From: Adineta ricciae
Lineage: Eukaryota; Rotifera; Eurotatoria; Adinetida; Adinetidae
Length of the DNA: 64,000 nucleotides
Assembly (NCBI GenBank): GCA_905250025.1
Contig: CAJNOJ010000046.1
Span: 310,001 to 374,000, forward strand
Direction of reading: 5' to 3'
In this document: positions 23,374 through 35,910 of the stretch, in pieces
How the letters are laid out: every line of letters starts with the position of its first letter
Position numbering within the stretch: the first letter of the stretch is position 1
Notes under the pieces: generated by a model
Seen by the model: only the letters and a program-made list of their open reading frames with translations
Told to the model about the DNA's origin: nothing
Database searches by the model: none
Made by a program: the position numbers and the translations under genes

Positions 23374-24309
23374 ATGCTGTCTGCTATTATGATCGTCAAG
23401 CGAGTATTTGAAGCTTTCATTCTTCTTTTCTGTGGGTCCAGTCTTCTCATTTCATTCATCACCCTTCTCTTCATTCTTATTCGAGTTCGTCCACTCATTT
23501 CCGATATCTCCTTACTTCTCACTTGCAACACCTATATCACTCTCGTCGGTTCTACTTTCATGACGCTGCTCATCACCATCTATTCTGTCATCGGTCAACT
23601 CATTCCGTCCCTCTCCTTCAACGACTATGCATGTGAACTTCGATCCTATGTCAATTACGTCTTTATCTGTGGATTCTACTATTCGTGTGCATTACAAGCT
23701 CTCTTTCGATTCTTTCGCGTGGTCTTTCCCAAGATCCGACTTCTCCAGTCTCGACGCACAATCGTCCTAGCCTTAATCATTCAGTGGCTCATTCCGATCT
23801 TCTACATTCTCGCTTATCTTCTCAATCATGACTTTGAATATCATCCTGATATTTCTAGTTGTTGGCTGTCGTTCAAGAACATTCGTGCACTATCGATTGC
23901 CATGGCGTTTGTGTATGGAAGTCCTCTGATTATCATGGGTCTGATCTATGCTCTGATTATTCGGTACATTCGCCATTCAAGTCACAATCAAGAAATCAGA
24001 CAAACGGCGAACAAGCGAGATCTGTTGGTTGTGAAGCGGATTATACTGGTGGTATTGATTGGGATGGGTATCGGAATTCCGACAGCATTTCTGTTGATAA
24101 TCTATATGATTACAGGTCAACTGACAGAGCTAGCTTATCATATTCAAGCATTAAGTCTAACAACCGGACTTGTCGTAGAATCAGTCGCATTAGGACTTAT
24201 CACTTCACAAGTACAAAGAATATTCAGGCCTGAGCGTCAAATTAATCCCACGAATATTCTCGGAACTGTACAAAGACGAGTAATCGATGCAACATGGGAG
24301 CGAACTTAA
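23374..24309 (+). CDS. Single-exon 7TM receptor, family member 4 (near-identical to member 3)
   Basis: Intronless, up to 311 residues; a second in-frame Met at codon 6 (MIVKRVFEAF) aligns better with member 3 (MLTKRILEAF) and may be the true start. From EAFILLFCGSSL to the end of TM7 it is almost residue-for-residue the same as the gene at 20384, including synonymous positions, apart from scattered changes near both ends (for instance Phe for Leu in PTAFLL and loss of one Gln). The C-terminal tail after ITSQVQRIF is different. Sequence identity with sharp edges and unrelated flanks points to recent gene conversion rather than to a simple tandem duplication. Confidence 0.83.
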   Translation: MLSAIMIVKRVFEAFILLFCGSSLLISFITLLFILIRVRPLISDISLLLTCNTYITLVGSTFMTLLITIYSVIGQLIPSLSFNDYACELRSYVNYVFICGFYYSCALQALFRFFRVVFPKIRLLQSRRTIVLALIIQWLIPIFYILAYLLNHDFEYHPDISSCWLSFKNIRALSIAMAFVYGSPLIIMGLIYALIIRYIRHSSHNQEIRQTANKRDLLVVKRIILVVLIGMGIGIPTAFLLIIYMITGQLTELAYHIQALSLTTGLVVESVALGLITSQVQRIFRPERQINPTNILGTVQRRVIDATWERT

Positions 24310-24691
24310 CTATGAGCCGCACTGACTGATTACTGCAATGTAAAAGGGTGTGTGAATCAATGGACACGCGTTTATCAGGAGTATCTGCTAAAGAAATGAC
24401 GTTGTACTAATGTAGTTATACTTTTGCATCGATTCATGCGATTTTCAGTCTGTTACTCGAATATATACTATTGTGCAATGACACGATTTCAGATTGTGAT
24501 GATATTTTGACGTTAATCTTTGAAAAAACTGTCTCTTAAGTTTTACTTTCAAAACACCTACACAAACTAATCTGCATTGTGAATCAAAAACCATCTGTTT
24601 TCTGTTCTCAGTAAAATCTCGAATGCAGATTAAAATACATTCATCTTTATCGATTCACATATTTTCTTGAATCCTCTTCCATCGTATCACC
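24310..24691. other. Short intergenic region
   Basis: 3' flank of receptor member 4 and presumed promoter of the secreted cysteine-rich gene. Nothing specific is recognised. Confidence 0.45.
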
Positions 24692-25294
24692 ATGCGATTT
24701 CTTATTGCTATTTGCTTACTCTCTGTTGCTGCCGTTCACGTTAAAGGACAAGATATTGATGTTGGTGGTATCGCATCAGCACTCTTTAACAATCTCCTCA
24801 GTTCTGTAACATCACAATGGGGTAATATGTCATCGGAAGATATGGCTTCGTTCATTGATAAATTCAATCAACCAGGTCGAGACGTTTCACTGCAATCATG
24901 CTGACTTCTAAACAGATTATCATTTTAGGTGGTTTGAATCACATTTGGAATGCTCTTGATTCTCATTGCAATTCACACTTTGATTGTGGACCAGATGCCT
25001 GTTGTCTTCAACCAACTGTTCATGGCAAACGTGGTTTTACTGATGGACGTAAGTAGATCTCACCGATTCCAAAAAAAATTATGATTCTTCTGTGGTTGTC
25101 TAGTTAATCTTCACATGTCAAGCTACTGTTCACCGTTGAAAAAAGGCGGTCAAACATGTTCACTTTTCCACAGTGGTGAAACCAAATCCACATTTAGCTG
25201 TCCATGTGAAAAAGGACTTCAATGTGTTTCAGGTGGTTCGTTTCAAATCCATCCATTGATTAACATTCATAAGAATTCCGTTTGTAAAGTTTAA
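24692..25294 (+). CDS. Secreted ten-cysteine protein with prokineticin/AVIT-like domain
   Basis: Three exons (24692-24875, 24929-25048, 25104-25294) encode 164 residues. An N-terminal signal peptide (MRFLIAICLLSVAAVHVKG) is followed by an acidic linker of about 55 residues, then the Cys domain. Its cysteine order is C-x5-C-x4-CC, then C-x9-C, then CPC-x5-C, then a last C just before the end. This spacing is that of prokineticins, including the conserved CxPL...G...C and CPC motifs. The AVIT N-terminus that activates vertebrate prokineticin receptors is absent because the domain begins internally, so receptor activation cannot be assumed. Colipase and Dickkopf Cys-2 domains have a related layout and are the alternatives. 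An AATAAA signal follows the stop within 30 bp. Confidence 0.75.
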
Positions 25295-28200
25295 GTAAAC
25301 TTTTCCAAAAACGAAATAAAGAAAAAATGAATCAGTGAAATACGAGGTTGTTCACCAATTCTTTTCATGTCAGGCAAATTCCTCTGATATTATTTAAAAG
25401 AGAAGACATTCTTCCGTCATTAGATCAAATGATGATTATCAGCGGTGCATCATTTTTAAATGAATTGAATGTAAGCAATAGGAGGTGGTGCAGAATGAAT
25501 ATTGATTGATAAAAAAAAACGATGGTTATCCGACTAATTTCGGTTTGTTTTTGTAGAAAAACGTAGAGGGGAGGAAATTCCGACATTTGATTAGAAAATA
25601 ACTTTTACTTTATTTTGATAAATGCATTGGAAGGAAAGACTACATCAATCTAATTTCAAAAAAATTCATTTGTCATCGAATGCAATGAAGCGAAACACGA
25701 TATGACGTTAATGATATATTATGGCACTATTCATCTTCGCCTTTGCTCTTCTCCCTTTCTGTAGTTTAATTTTTCGTTTCTCTTTTCGCCTATTCTTCTT
25801 CTTCGTCTTCTTCTGCCGCTAGTTGTAGTAAAATGGCAGTTGCTCTTCCAAAAACGACCTCCACGTGAGAGAGAATGTCGTGGCAGAGAGAACACAGAAC
25901 AGCAGTAGTCACAGTCCATTCTATCATATAACATCATCTAGATTCTTACACAACATAACGAACGAAACGAAATCGAAACTGTGTCGCCATATTATTTTTT
26001 TCCTTTCCATTTATCATTATTGTCAAGTATGTTGTATTTGATAAATTCTTTTCTTATGTTCGAATTTCATTAGTTTTTTGCCTTCGTTATACGAACATCT
26101 TTTTTCGTCATTGTTTTCCCCACGTTCTTTTCGAATCAAGTATGTGTGAGATATTATGGTGCTGCTCTTTTCACCAGCCAGCCAAACAGATAAGACAAGA
26201 CTAGTTATCAGTCTATCACTACTAACTACATTCTTGAATCAACAACGAACAAGTTTCATTGGAATACATTTTTAGTTTGTTAAATTCGCTAATGATAATC
26301 TTCTTCTTTCATTCATCTATTTCGAACATTTTTATTCGCGGATTAAATCTGAAAGTAAACATGCGGAATATTGTTTTTCTGAAATTCGTGTCTTTCTTCT
26401 TCAGCATACATGATATTCACGTTAAAGAAGGAATAATCCCTTTCATCATTTTCTCTTGCTCATACATACTCCCTCTCTTTCTACAACAGGAGGCTTCTTC
26501 CGTAATCTCTGACCTTTTTTCACAGTCCTTTCTTCCTATTCGTTCCCGCTTTTTGTGTGTCATCTTCCTTTCTTTTTCTTTATTTTATTCGTCCGCACTT
26601 CCCAAGAACGTGTCTGCTAGGCGAAATGTCAAGCTTTAGAAGACAATCGCATACTGTATCGTCGACAATGCAGATACTGATCATCTGACGATTCTTCTTC
26701 TTCTTTTTCGTCTTCTTCTGTTCATTGTACATCGTTCTTTCTCTTTTTTTTCCGTCGCCTAATTGTTGACATAATACAACGACAAAATTCCGAGTCAGAA
26801 AGAAACGTACGCACACACACACATACATCGACTCTGAACATAAGATTTGCTTCCTCCTACTGTGTTATATCAACCTCCTCCTTTAACTACAGCATCTCAT
26901 CGTAAATCCTCTGAATGTGCAACAATGTTTCTTACAATAAAAAAAGTTTACGTCAGGGATTTCGTTCTTTTTTTCTGTCGCTTTCTGTCTTTGCCTTTCA
27001 TCATTCTAATCGTAAAGAATCAAAGTGTACCCGTAGATGTATTTATGATGTGTGGCGAATATCTTTCTCTTGAAAATGAATGATTATTCATTCTATCTAT
27101 ATTTAACCGTAGGATATATTCATAGTTGTCATCGCACCTATCTGTTTTTTCTCATACATGCACATACACACATATATGATTGGAGAAAATTGAAGGTGCT
27201 TATTTCAATTCCACACGCACCAATCCTACTGCATATGTATATACATACGCATATTTATCTTTTTTTTCCTGTGCGCTTTCCCCTTCTCTACCTCTATTAC
27301 CGCCGATCAGCCTGAAGCATCATCGCATTGCCGCTATGCAAGAATAGACAAGGAAGAAAAACGGCAAAGAAGAATAATGGATAGGTGTCATCGCGATTTA
27401 CGACGAATCGATTGATGCGCGCGATGTTTTTGCAGTCAAACAGGTGGGTGAGCACGAAAGAGAGAGAGAGAGATACAGACAGAGAGACACATGACGAGGA
27501 GAAGACGAAGAGAGAGCCAACAACATAAGCGTGCTATAATGTTACTGGCAGTTGAGAAGAACGCGTTCATCCATGACGGTTGAATATGATAGCGATTGGT
27601 AGAACTTTGTCTTAGTACCTTCTATTCTTTCGATATTACCCTTGCTGGTGTCTGTTTGTCGTCTGAGTACATCGAAATAAGAAGACGAAGAGAAAAATAT
27701 GAGATATTACAATACAATCATAGAAAATGGAGGGAGAGTGACAGAACGAACAAACGAAATGAATGTCCACTACATCACCCATTTGCTTCTTATTCTCATA
27801 ATTATCTCTCGGTGAACACACATATATGTAGAACAGCAGTGCAGATTTCTCTTTCTCATCAAAATGGATTTTTTTCGTCGTTCTTCTGATTTTGTATTCG
27901 ATAGGTTGCAAGGAAGATAGTGACGACGAGAAAGAAAGATAGAGCTTGATGCTTTCTCTTTTTCGGCTGTCATATATTGTTTACCATTCTTCTTATTCAT
28001 AAGATAGCACGAAAACGATAATGCTACCTACTGATGATGTTTCGGTAGTTGTCATTTCTTCTTCGTTTGACAGGTAAGGTAAAACGTCGTTAGAAACTAC
28101 TTTTTTAAACCTTTTGTTTGAGAACGAGAAAACGATTTCGGAAGGATAATTATCTCAAGGAATATATTTTTTTTCCTTCACCATTTAGATATTTATTATA

Positions 28201-28789
28201 CGAGAAGAGAACAATAAACAGATAACGAAAGAAAGAGAGTAATTAAACGTCACCTGCCGCCAGCAGAAGCCAGAATAGGCAAAAATCAAACTCAATGATC
28301 CATATCGGACCAGCGTAGAGAAAGAGTTGGATTGTCGTCAATCGTAAATACAACTACTGCCTTTTTCTTTCACTCTGTTTTTTCTCTCTGCGCCGTCTCA
28401 TAATCGATTGGTTTAATCTGTAGCAAAAATATATCTATGCGTACATATGATTATTTATATACGCTATACTAATGGCATTGCTTCGCTTTCTATTTTTCAT
28501 TGGTTAATATCGTAGAGGAAAAACTGAGACATACATTCATCGTTTTGGTTCCACCCACATTTGAACGTGCTTGAAATCATCATACTTGATTTCCGGGCGA
28601 AAGTTCTTTTTCTCTCTTCGTCTATTCTACTTTGTGTACACAAATTTTTCGTGTGTGCGTGATCTTTTCTTTTTTTTCGTTTAACCTTCAGTCAAATATT
28701 ACATTGAGCATTATTTTGTTCTACTTCATCTTTTTTTTTCTAGACAACAATATAAACATCATCATTTTGACGATATTAACAGCAAATCG
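25295..28789. other. 3.5-kb intergenic region upstream of the zinc finger gene
   Basis: Long non-coding stretch for this gene-dense window. It contains T-rich and TTC-rich low-complexity blocks, a (CA)n run near 26813-26825 and a (GA)n run near 27459-27475. Open frames (for example 26259-26639) are T-rich and lack domains or splice partners. It is probably regulatory DNA for the zinc finger transcription factor. Confidence 0.5.
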
Positions 28790-31700
28790 ATGGATTATTT
28801 TTTCATCAATTCTGATGATGTCAGGTAAGAGAAAACACGAAATTTCAATGCGCAGCTTTTATTCGTATTCAATGTTATTTACATGTCCTGTCGAAAGGGA
28901 TTAGTTCCATTCTATGTATACACAAGTCTCGGCATCGTTGTTCATCATCAGTAGTAGTACCAGACCGAGGCGCTAATCCATCCTATTTCAGTCTATGTAT
29001 ACAGAAGAAAGATCTGGTGTCGCGTTTTGAAATTAAACTAACACAAAGTAATTAATCGTATGTAGCTAGAAGACTAATAGAAAATGCATTTTCGGTTTTT
29101 TTTTCTCGCTTTCTTTCGTTTCTCTCTGTTAAACTACCGATGCGTGTCCAACTGTGTATATCCGATGAAAATACCTTTCGGGGGCATTTTAGTTGATATT
29201 GGTACTAGATAAAGAATGTCTCTCTTTCTCTTTCAACCATCTTCAATCAATGAACCATCATGTCTCTTTTCTTTACCTGTCGTTGATGACGCCCCTTTTC
29301 AAATCGCATGTGCGCACATATATACATGCTGAAAAAATGAATACAGACGAAGAGAAGAAGAAGACGATGACGACGACGTCGATGGAGAAGAAAAAGAAGA
29401 TGAGATCGAACGATATAACAGAGTGAGGAGAGAAAAGGACAGTATGGTCTAATGTCATGCCTGGTTGATATCTAACTCGGTGAATTATCATTTAATTCAA
29501 TCGATCATTTCAATATATAAATGTGTCTAGTCTATCGATCTATGCCGTTGTTAATGAAGATAAACATCTTCTCTTTTGTATACGAAAATTTAAACCTATT
29601 CTGTGATAGATTGAAGCATGAAAGAATGAGCGTTGTGATCTTTGATGTTCAAGTATAAGATGTCTCTCAACTACACCTTTTTCTTCAGTTTGATGATTAA
29701 CAATATAAGATATGATATCAACAATAAATAAGAGGTTATGTTTTTCTATCGATTCCAGTGATTATGGAGCCAAATCGGACAAAACAATCTCGACTAATAA
29801 TGCCATAAATCTCATTTCTAAAACTGTACAAAATACTGGACGTAGTAGCAGGTGAGGATGATCATCAGCGGAAGAAGATTGTATTTATACTATGTTTATA
29901 AATATTTTTAGACGAAAACAATTGGCACCTCGTTCACGACTTGCTCGTCAGTGTGATCTATGTGATTTCTCGACCACAGTTATGAATGAGTTTCGAAACC
30001 ATATGAAATTCGAACACGGTCATGAAGATATATTTCTATGCGAAACGTGTCGCTATTATTCGCCGTCGTCACACGATTTTCAATTACATTTAGATTCGCA
30101 TCATCATGACTCATCACAAAAGTAAAATTGAAATTTCGTTTTTAAATTTTGCGAATCTATATTCATTTCGTAGAAATCTTCATCAACCTCCCTCACCTCC
30201 AAAATCGAATCTCTCATTAGAACAACCTGTCAGTTCTGTACTCGACGACAATATGGAAGTCGATGACGATGATGAACATCGATTAAACATCGATGACTCT
30301 AAAGAACAAAATACAACAATATTTGAGCACGATGAACAAAGCTCGGAAGATGAACAAGTAAGAATTTAATCTTCAAGTAGCCCAAATCGAACTTTTCATT
30401 CCGTCGAAAGAGGTCGCACGTTCTCAAAGTAGTTGTTAATCTTTCTCTCTGTCCTGTAATGATCTTTCCAACGATCGTTCATAATCATTAGCTTATCTTT
30501 CAAACGTTGACCTCGTACTAAAAAACAAATAATGATCTCTTTTCAACAATTCCACTTTCAACGTCTGCTATAGGTATATTCAGTAGTTTCGAATCAGACA
30601 GAAGACATTCATATTCGTTTTGATTGTCTGTTCGGAAGACAACTTCACTCTCATTTGTCTTTTAACTTCTGTTACAAAAATCGGATATTAAATTTCTCTT
30701 CTTAACTTCATCTTATGATTGAAGTTGACATTTTGTTTTACCATAATGCCACTTGAAAGCTGATCCTTTGATCTTCCTTATTTTCTCTTCGGTCTCAATT
30801 TTATGATATAACTAATGAGATGAACGGAATATTCAAATTGGCGATTCTAGACAGACACTGTGTACGAACGAAGTCGACGAGGAAAATTTGCATCTGCGGA
30901 TTAAAAGTTTCGTTTTCGACATGTATGCGGTGGCAGCAGTAGTATTATTAATTACATGCGATTGACCTGTATAGTGTGCCCTTTTTCTTTCTTGACCATA
31001 AAAACGGATCATATTTATGATTGAGAATCGTGCCAACGTCAGAACAACAATTACATTTGACTAATCTACGGAGTGAATATACAATTTTTCGCACGAGAGA
31101 AAAAGTCATTAATGATGTGTGAAACTTTCATCGGATAATAAAAATGAGAAGAACAAATCAGTCTTATCATTTGTCTTGTTCGAATGTAGATGTAGAAACG
31201 GGCGTATATGTTTCTTTTTCGATTAAAAAGTCAGTGAGTGATGATGATGTTGATGATAATAAAGCCAAACATTTCGATTAAAACAAACATTTTCGAAATG
31301 TCTCTTCTCCTGTAAGAGATGCAATATGAGACGTAGCGCTTACGCATAGGATTCTATTTTCGATTCACAAGTGTTAGGTATCATGATGTATGTGTTTTCG
31401 TATGACGAATTAGAGCTCATTTCTCGCCGGTTAGAACAATCAGACATTTTCCGTTAGCCTTCTTTTTGTATAACGGAGAAATTATTCTAGTAGTTTTCTT
31501 CTTCTATGTATATCATTGACACTTGCCTTAAAGATCAGATACTCAGTCGTAGTTATTGTTATTGGATGCTCATAAAATATGAGAGAGAGAGAGAGGGAGG
31601 AAGAAAAAGAAAGAAAGAATTCCTCTCTTGATGGCATTACTCTTTTGCTTTTTCCACCAATCGTTACTCATTTCTCTTTTTCTCTCTCTTTTTATAGAAT

Positions 31701-34700
31701 CCTTCTACTGGTTTGAATAAGAAACTTAATCTATCCGTTACTTCATCTCACTCACGTACAACACCATCACAACAACAAGCATCGTCCTTTGGATCTGATC
31801 GTAAGCGTCCCTACAACGTTTCAGTTGATCCTGCACGATACCGCCGTGTGCCTGATCCTGATGATGCCAATTCAGGTATGCTCCACTTGATGTTATTCGC
31901 ATTCATTGAATTGCTTCTCTTCTTTCACAGTAAAATTCGCCTGTTCACTATGTGGTAATCTCTATAAATGGAGAAAGAGTTTAAATAAACATTGGAAAGA
32001 AAAACATAACGACGAAGAAGCACCACCACTCGACGCACCTGTGACAATCCGTCCTTCGAAATTATCTCATTCAAAAACGTTGACTTCAGTCACATCAGAC
32101 ATGTTACCTACATCATTAGATCCCAATTCATCTCAACAACATCCTGCTTTTCCTTTCAGTCCTTACGCTTGGTTCAAACTAGCAACAAATATATCAACAA
32201 ACTTACCCACTGATCAGTCACCATTGGACCTTCGAATTAAAGCGACAGAACATCCCGAAAGTGAAGAAGACGACGGAAAAGAAAGTTCAGACGATGCATC
32301 ATCATCTAGTCCACAAAATTCCTATGGACAGAAGATCTTCATTTGTTCGATATGCGACCAACGTTTCCTATCGATTGAATTAGTGAATGAACATTTTGCA
32401 CAAAATCACCTTCATGAATTAGAAAATGAAATAGCTGGTAAATCGCCACCGAGAAATACAAATGTGGCACAGCAAAATGAAGAATGGAATTTGAGTGATC
32501 CTGTCAATCCATTAAAATGTATTCAATGTGATTTTGTTGGCCGATGGCCAACTGAACTTCAAAAACATGCAGCATCACATTCAACATCTAGACCATTCAA
32601 ATGTCTCGTTTGTTCGCTGACTTATAAATGGCGATGGGACTTAGCTAAACATTGGGATCGTGCGCATGCCAGTGGAGTCAAAGGTACAACGTTAATCAAT
32701 CCATATAAAAAACGTGATCGTGACCAAGCAAGATCCATGATGGACATACCGGCGAATTTATCAGCAAAAGTATCAACAAATCTCGATCGTCATTCAATTA
32801 GTTCATCGACATCAAATGAGAACGTAATGAAATTGAATTTCGATCAGCATTCGGACGATGAACAAAGTCAAAATTCTATACTTTCCGACAATGAAGATGA
32901 ACAAAATCATGTTAAAAGACTTAAACAGAACGATGACAAACGGTTATTCCTTCCACCACCACCACCTGTACCATCGATGCCTTCTTCAATACCGCCATCA
33001 ATGTATTTCCCATCTGCATTCTTCCCGCACCATCCAATGTTTTCATCGTTCATTAATCCTTCGTTATTACTTCAACCCAAATTTAACTATTCAGCACGAA
33101 TGCCTGCTCTATCAATGAATCCAAACTTGGATTTACTGAAACAAGCATCTGCCTTTATGCAACAATCATCATCGCCACACTCATCACGATCTTCATCATC
33201 TTCATCGCCACATCCACCCTCACCTTCTCAGCAGCACCAGCAGCGGCAACAACAACAACGCATGAACGCTGTTGCTGCAATGGTAGCTGCAGGCGGTAGT
33301 ACAAATAGTAATACTAGTTCTCATCTTCTTCGCCAACAACAACACCAACGCCGAGTTGAAAAAGAAGACAGAAATTTTCAATGTCGCTGGTGTGACTATC
33401 GTGGAAGGTGGAGAAGTGAACTGATCCAACACATGCGATGTCACCATGCTAAAGACAAACCATACCATTGTTCAGCATGTCCATATGCTTCCAGTTGGAA
33501 ATGGGATGTTCAGGTACGGTATCATCTTTTTGTCAGAATAAAGTACAGTTGATCTCCCTCATGAAATTAGAGATTTCTTTCGACTTTGTTTTCTCAGAGT
33601 AAATATCTTATTTTTCATGTTTAGAAACACGTGAAAAAGCAACATGCTCATGATGCTGCAAAGATTGTCGAATTGCCTGATAAATATCTCTTTCAAACAA
33701 CTTTGAAAGCGAAATACGAAGGAACAGACGATCGTAGTTTAGCACCAACGCCATTAACCGAAGAGGATTACACACATTTCGGTGCTGATGTACAAGAAAA
33801 GCTTTCTTCAATAAAATATACACGTGACCGAACATTATCTTGTCAACAATGTCCATTTGCTGCGAACTCTATGGCTGAATTACGTCGTCATTTGATTGTT
33901 CATTCTGCTGAAAGTCCATATCATTGTTTCAATTGTAACTACAAATCAAAATGGAAATGCGATGTGAAGAAACATATGAAGATTTGCAATCATCACGGTC
34001 CAGTGCTGGTCGGACGTAAAGCAATGGCCAAAGTCATGGAGGTATGTGATTCAACTGACTTTAGCTTCGAAAATAAAACGCTGGTTTTGTAGAGTCTTGG
34101 TTTGGTAATCGATAGCAATGGAGCGAATTCATCGGAAAAAGTGTTCGAACAAAAATCGTTGGATGATGAAGAAGAAGATGAAATAATTGTGGATGAAAAT
34201 CAACAGGAAGAAGCGAATGAAAAACAAAAGATCAACAGTCGTTCGCAAAACAATCATCTACGTTGTCGACAATGTGACTACGAAGCTAACGATCTCTGTG
34301 ATCTACTTTCTCATCGAAAAAATCATGCGTTGGCCAAGACGCACGTCGACACCGATAAAAAATATAATAGCGACATTGAAAATGACGACAACAATCAATC
34401 AGAACAAATCTTTGATTATGGTATGTCAAGTCCAATCTTCTCGAAGAAATGCTTCTATATTGAATTTCTAGAGATGGAATGGCTGGAAAACAATCCCTTG
34501 GTAAAACAATTCACTACTGGTAAGGTCGAATTTTCGATCAAGTTCGAAACTAATCTTTTTCTTTTTAGTTCATGAGAAAACTCGATCAATTCTCTATCAA
34601 TGTTCAAAATGTAACTACCAAACAAACAATAACCATCAACATTTCCTCAACCATATCGATCACCAGCACCCGAACTTATTAGAAGTAAGGTTTTCTTCAA

Positions 34701-34758
34701 GAAAAATCTTTTAGAACAAAACAAACGTCATTGCTTTATATCTTAGGATCAAATGTAA
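28790..34758 (+). CDS. Multi-C2H2 zinc finger transcription factor (about 12 fingers)
   Basis: Predicted 1,067-residue nuclear protein in eleven exons: 28790-28824, 29759-29851, 29912-30121, 30174-30357, 31698-31875, 31931-33513, 33625-34041, 34093-34420, 34472-34519, 34569-34684 and 34747-34758. About twelve fingers are spread along the chain. Many have Trp in the finger (CSLCGNLYKWRKSLNKHW, CSLTYKWRWDLAKHW, CPYASSWKWDVQKH) and are paired with a GRW-type finger (CDFVGRWPTELQKH, CDYRGRWRSELIQH). The WKCDVKKH finger ends in Cys, a C2HC variant. Between fingers are acidic, Ser-rich, Pro-rich and Gln-rich linkers and one PLDLR motif, which fits the PxDLS-type CtBP co-repressor site. Introns 1 (934 bp) and 5 (1.34 kb) are much longer than others in the window. 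The last exon is only GATCAAATGTAA. I cannot assign a named ortholog. Confidence 0.85.
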
Positions 34759-35910
34759 ACATCAACGTCAGATATTTCCATATCTTTTTGGCAAGGTCTT
34801 TCTCGTCCTATGAACATTCCACTCAGATAAATACTCTCTTGTACTATTTATCCTGTTCGTGTTCATTTTTTGCTAGAGAAACCCATGCATATATAACATT
34901 TCACTTTGTGTTCTATTGCTTTACTATATTCTATTCTACATGTCATTGTTTTGTGTTCTTCTGTTTTTTTTTATTGAAAATAAGCATGAGAAAATCGATT
35001 TCATAATCTTCCATTTCGGATATCGGCAATAGATGATCACAAATAGAAGAACTTTACTCTTTTTCGAAGAGAACATTCTTCAATACATGGTATATTATCG
35101 TCTCCTCCTTCTCACTGTTCTATTCTTACAATGTTGTTTATATTTGAAATACTTGCACCGACGATTGAGACTCACAACATTACTTCATTACGTCAGAATA
35201 AAGTAAATACAAATTCTTTTTTTCTCGAAAAGAGACAACGACGAAACTCTTGAATAACATGCAATGCAACCACGTGCTGTTATGAAGACCTTGACGTTTA
35301 ATAAACCACCAGCCTGCTTATCTTACCTGAGTACTATTGCGTAGTACAAAATCTCCCCTTTTTCATTCTATTCTTGTCCTCAACATCTTATCGGCCTCCT
35401 TTCCTTCGGTGTCCCATGACCAAATCATAACTAAATTGCGTCGCAAAATACGTCGGTGACCGCATATAATTGAGCGTCGCATGTCTTCTAGCTTTCTTTT
35501 GGTTTTGTCGCTCTGTCTCGTGTCTTTTAAACCTACAACAGGGACACACACTTTTCACATCCAGCCAGGAGATTCAATGTCAACAGACAAACGACAACGG
35601 TGCATCAATTCCAAACAATCATTTCAACTTGCAAATTTTAATAAAGTAATTATCTTCTGTTTTGATATTAGTTATGACAGAGAATATTATGCTGATATTC
35701 GACATATCTTCACATACACATGATAACTCATGAAGAGAATAACACGAAAACATTCTTTCTTCTATTCTATCTCTAATTTTGATATAAATATGTCAAGTCT
35801 GGTAACCTATGGATCATTCACAATCATAGAAATTCAAGACTTTTCTTCTTTTTCTAGCACAAACAACTTGGTCATTATCGTCGACAATTATATGTCATAA
35901 ATTTACAAAA
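34759..35910. other. Intergenic region after the zinc finger gene
   Basis: AT-rich. One open frame at 35481-35723 (+) begins with a signal-peptide-like stretch (MSSSFLLVLSLCLVSFKPTT), but it is overlapped by a minus-strand frame and has no downstream domain, so I leave it unassigned. Confidence 0.45.

Noticed and set aside
20854-24233. 133- and 124-codon frames overlapping the two plus-strand receptors
   Set aside because: They are out-of-frame shadows of the receptor genes and are duplicated only because the genes are.
26259-26639. 126-codon T-rich frame upstream of the zinc finger gene
   Set aside because: Phe/Ser/Ile-rich translation of T-rich DNA without domain or plausible splice sites.
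35481-35723. 80-codon frame beginning with a signal-peptide-like sequence
   Set aside because: The rest has no domain or cysteine pattern, it ends abruptly and is overlapped by an equally long opposite frame; too weak to call a gene.
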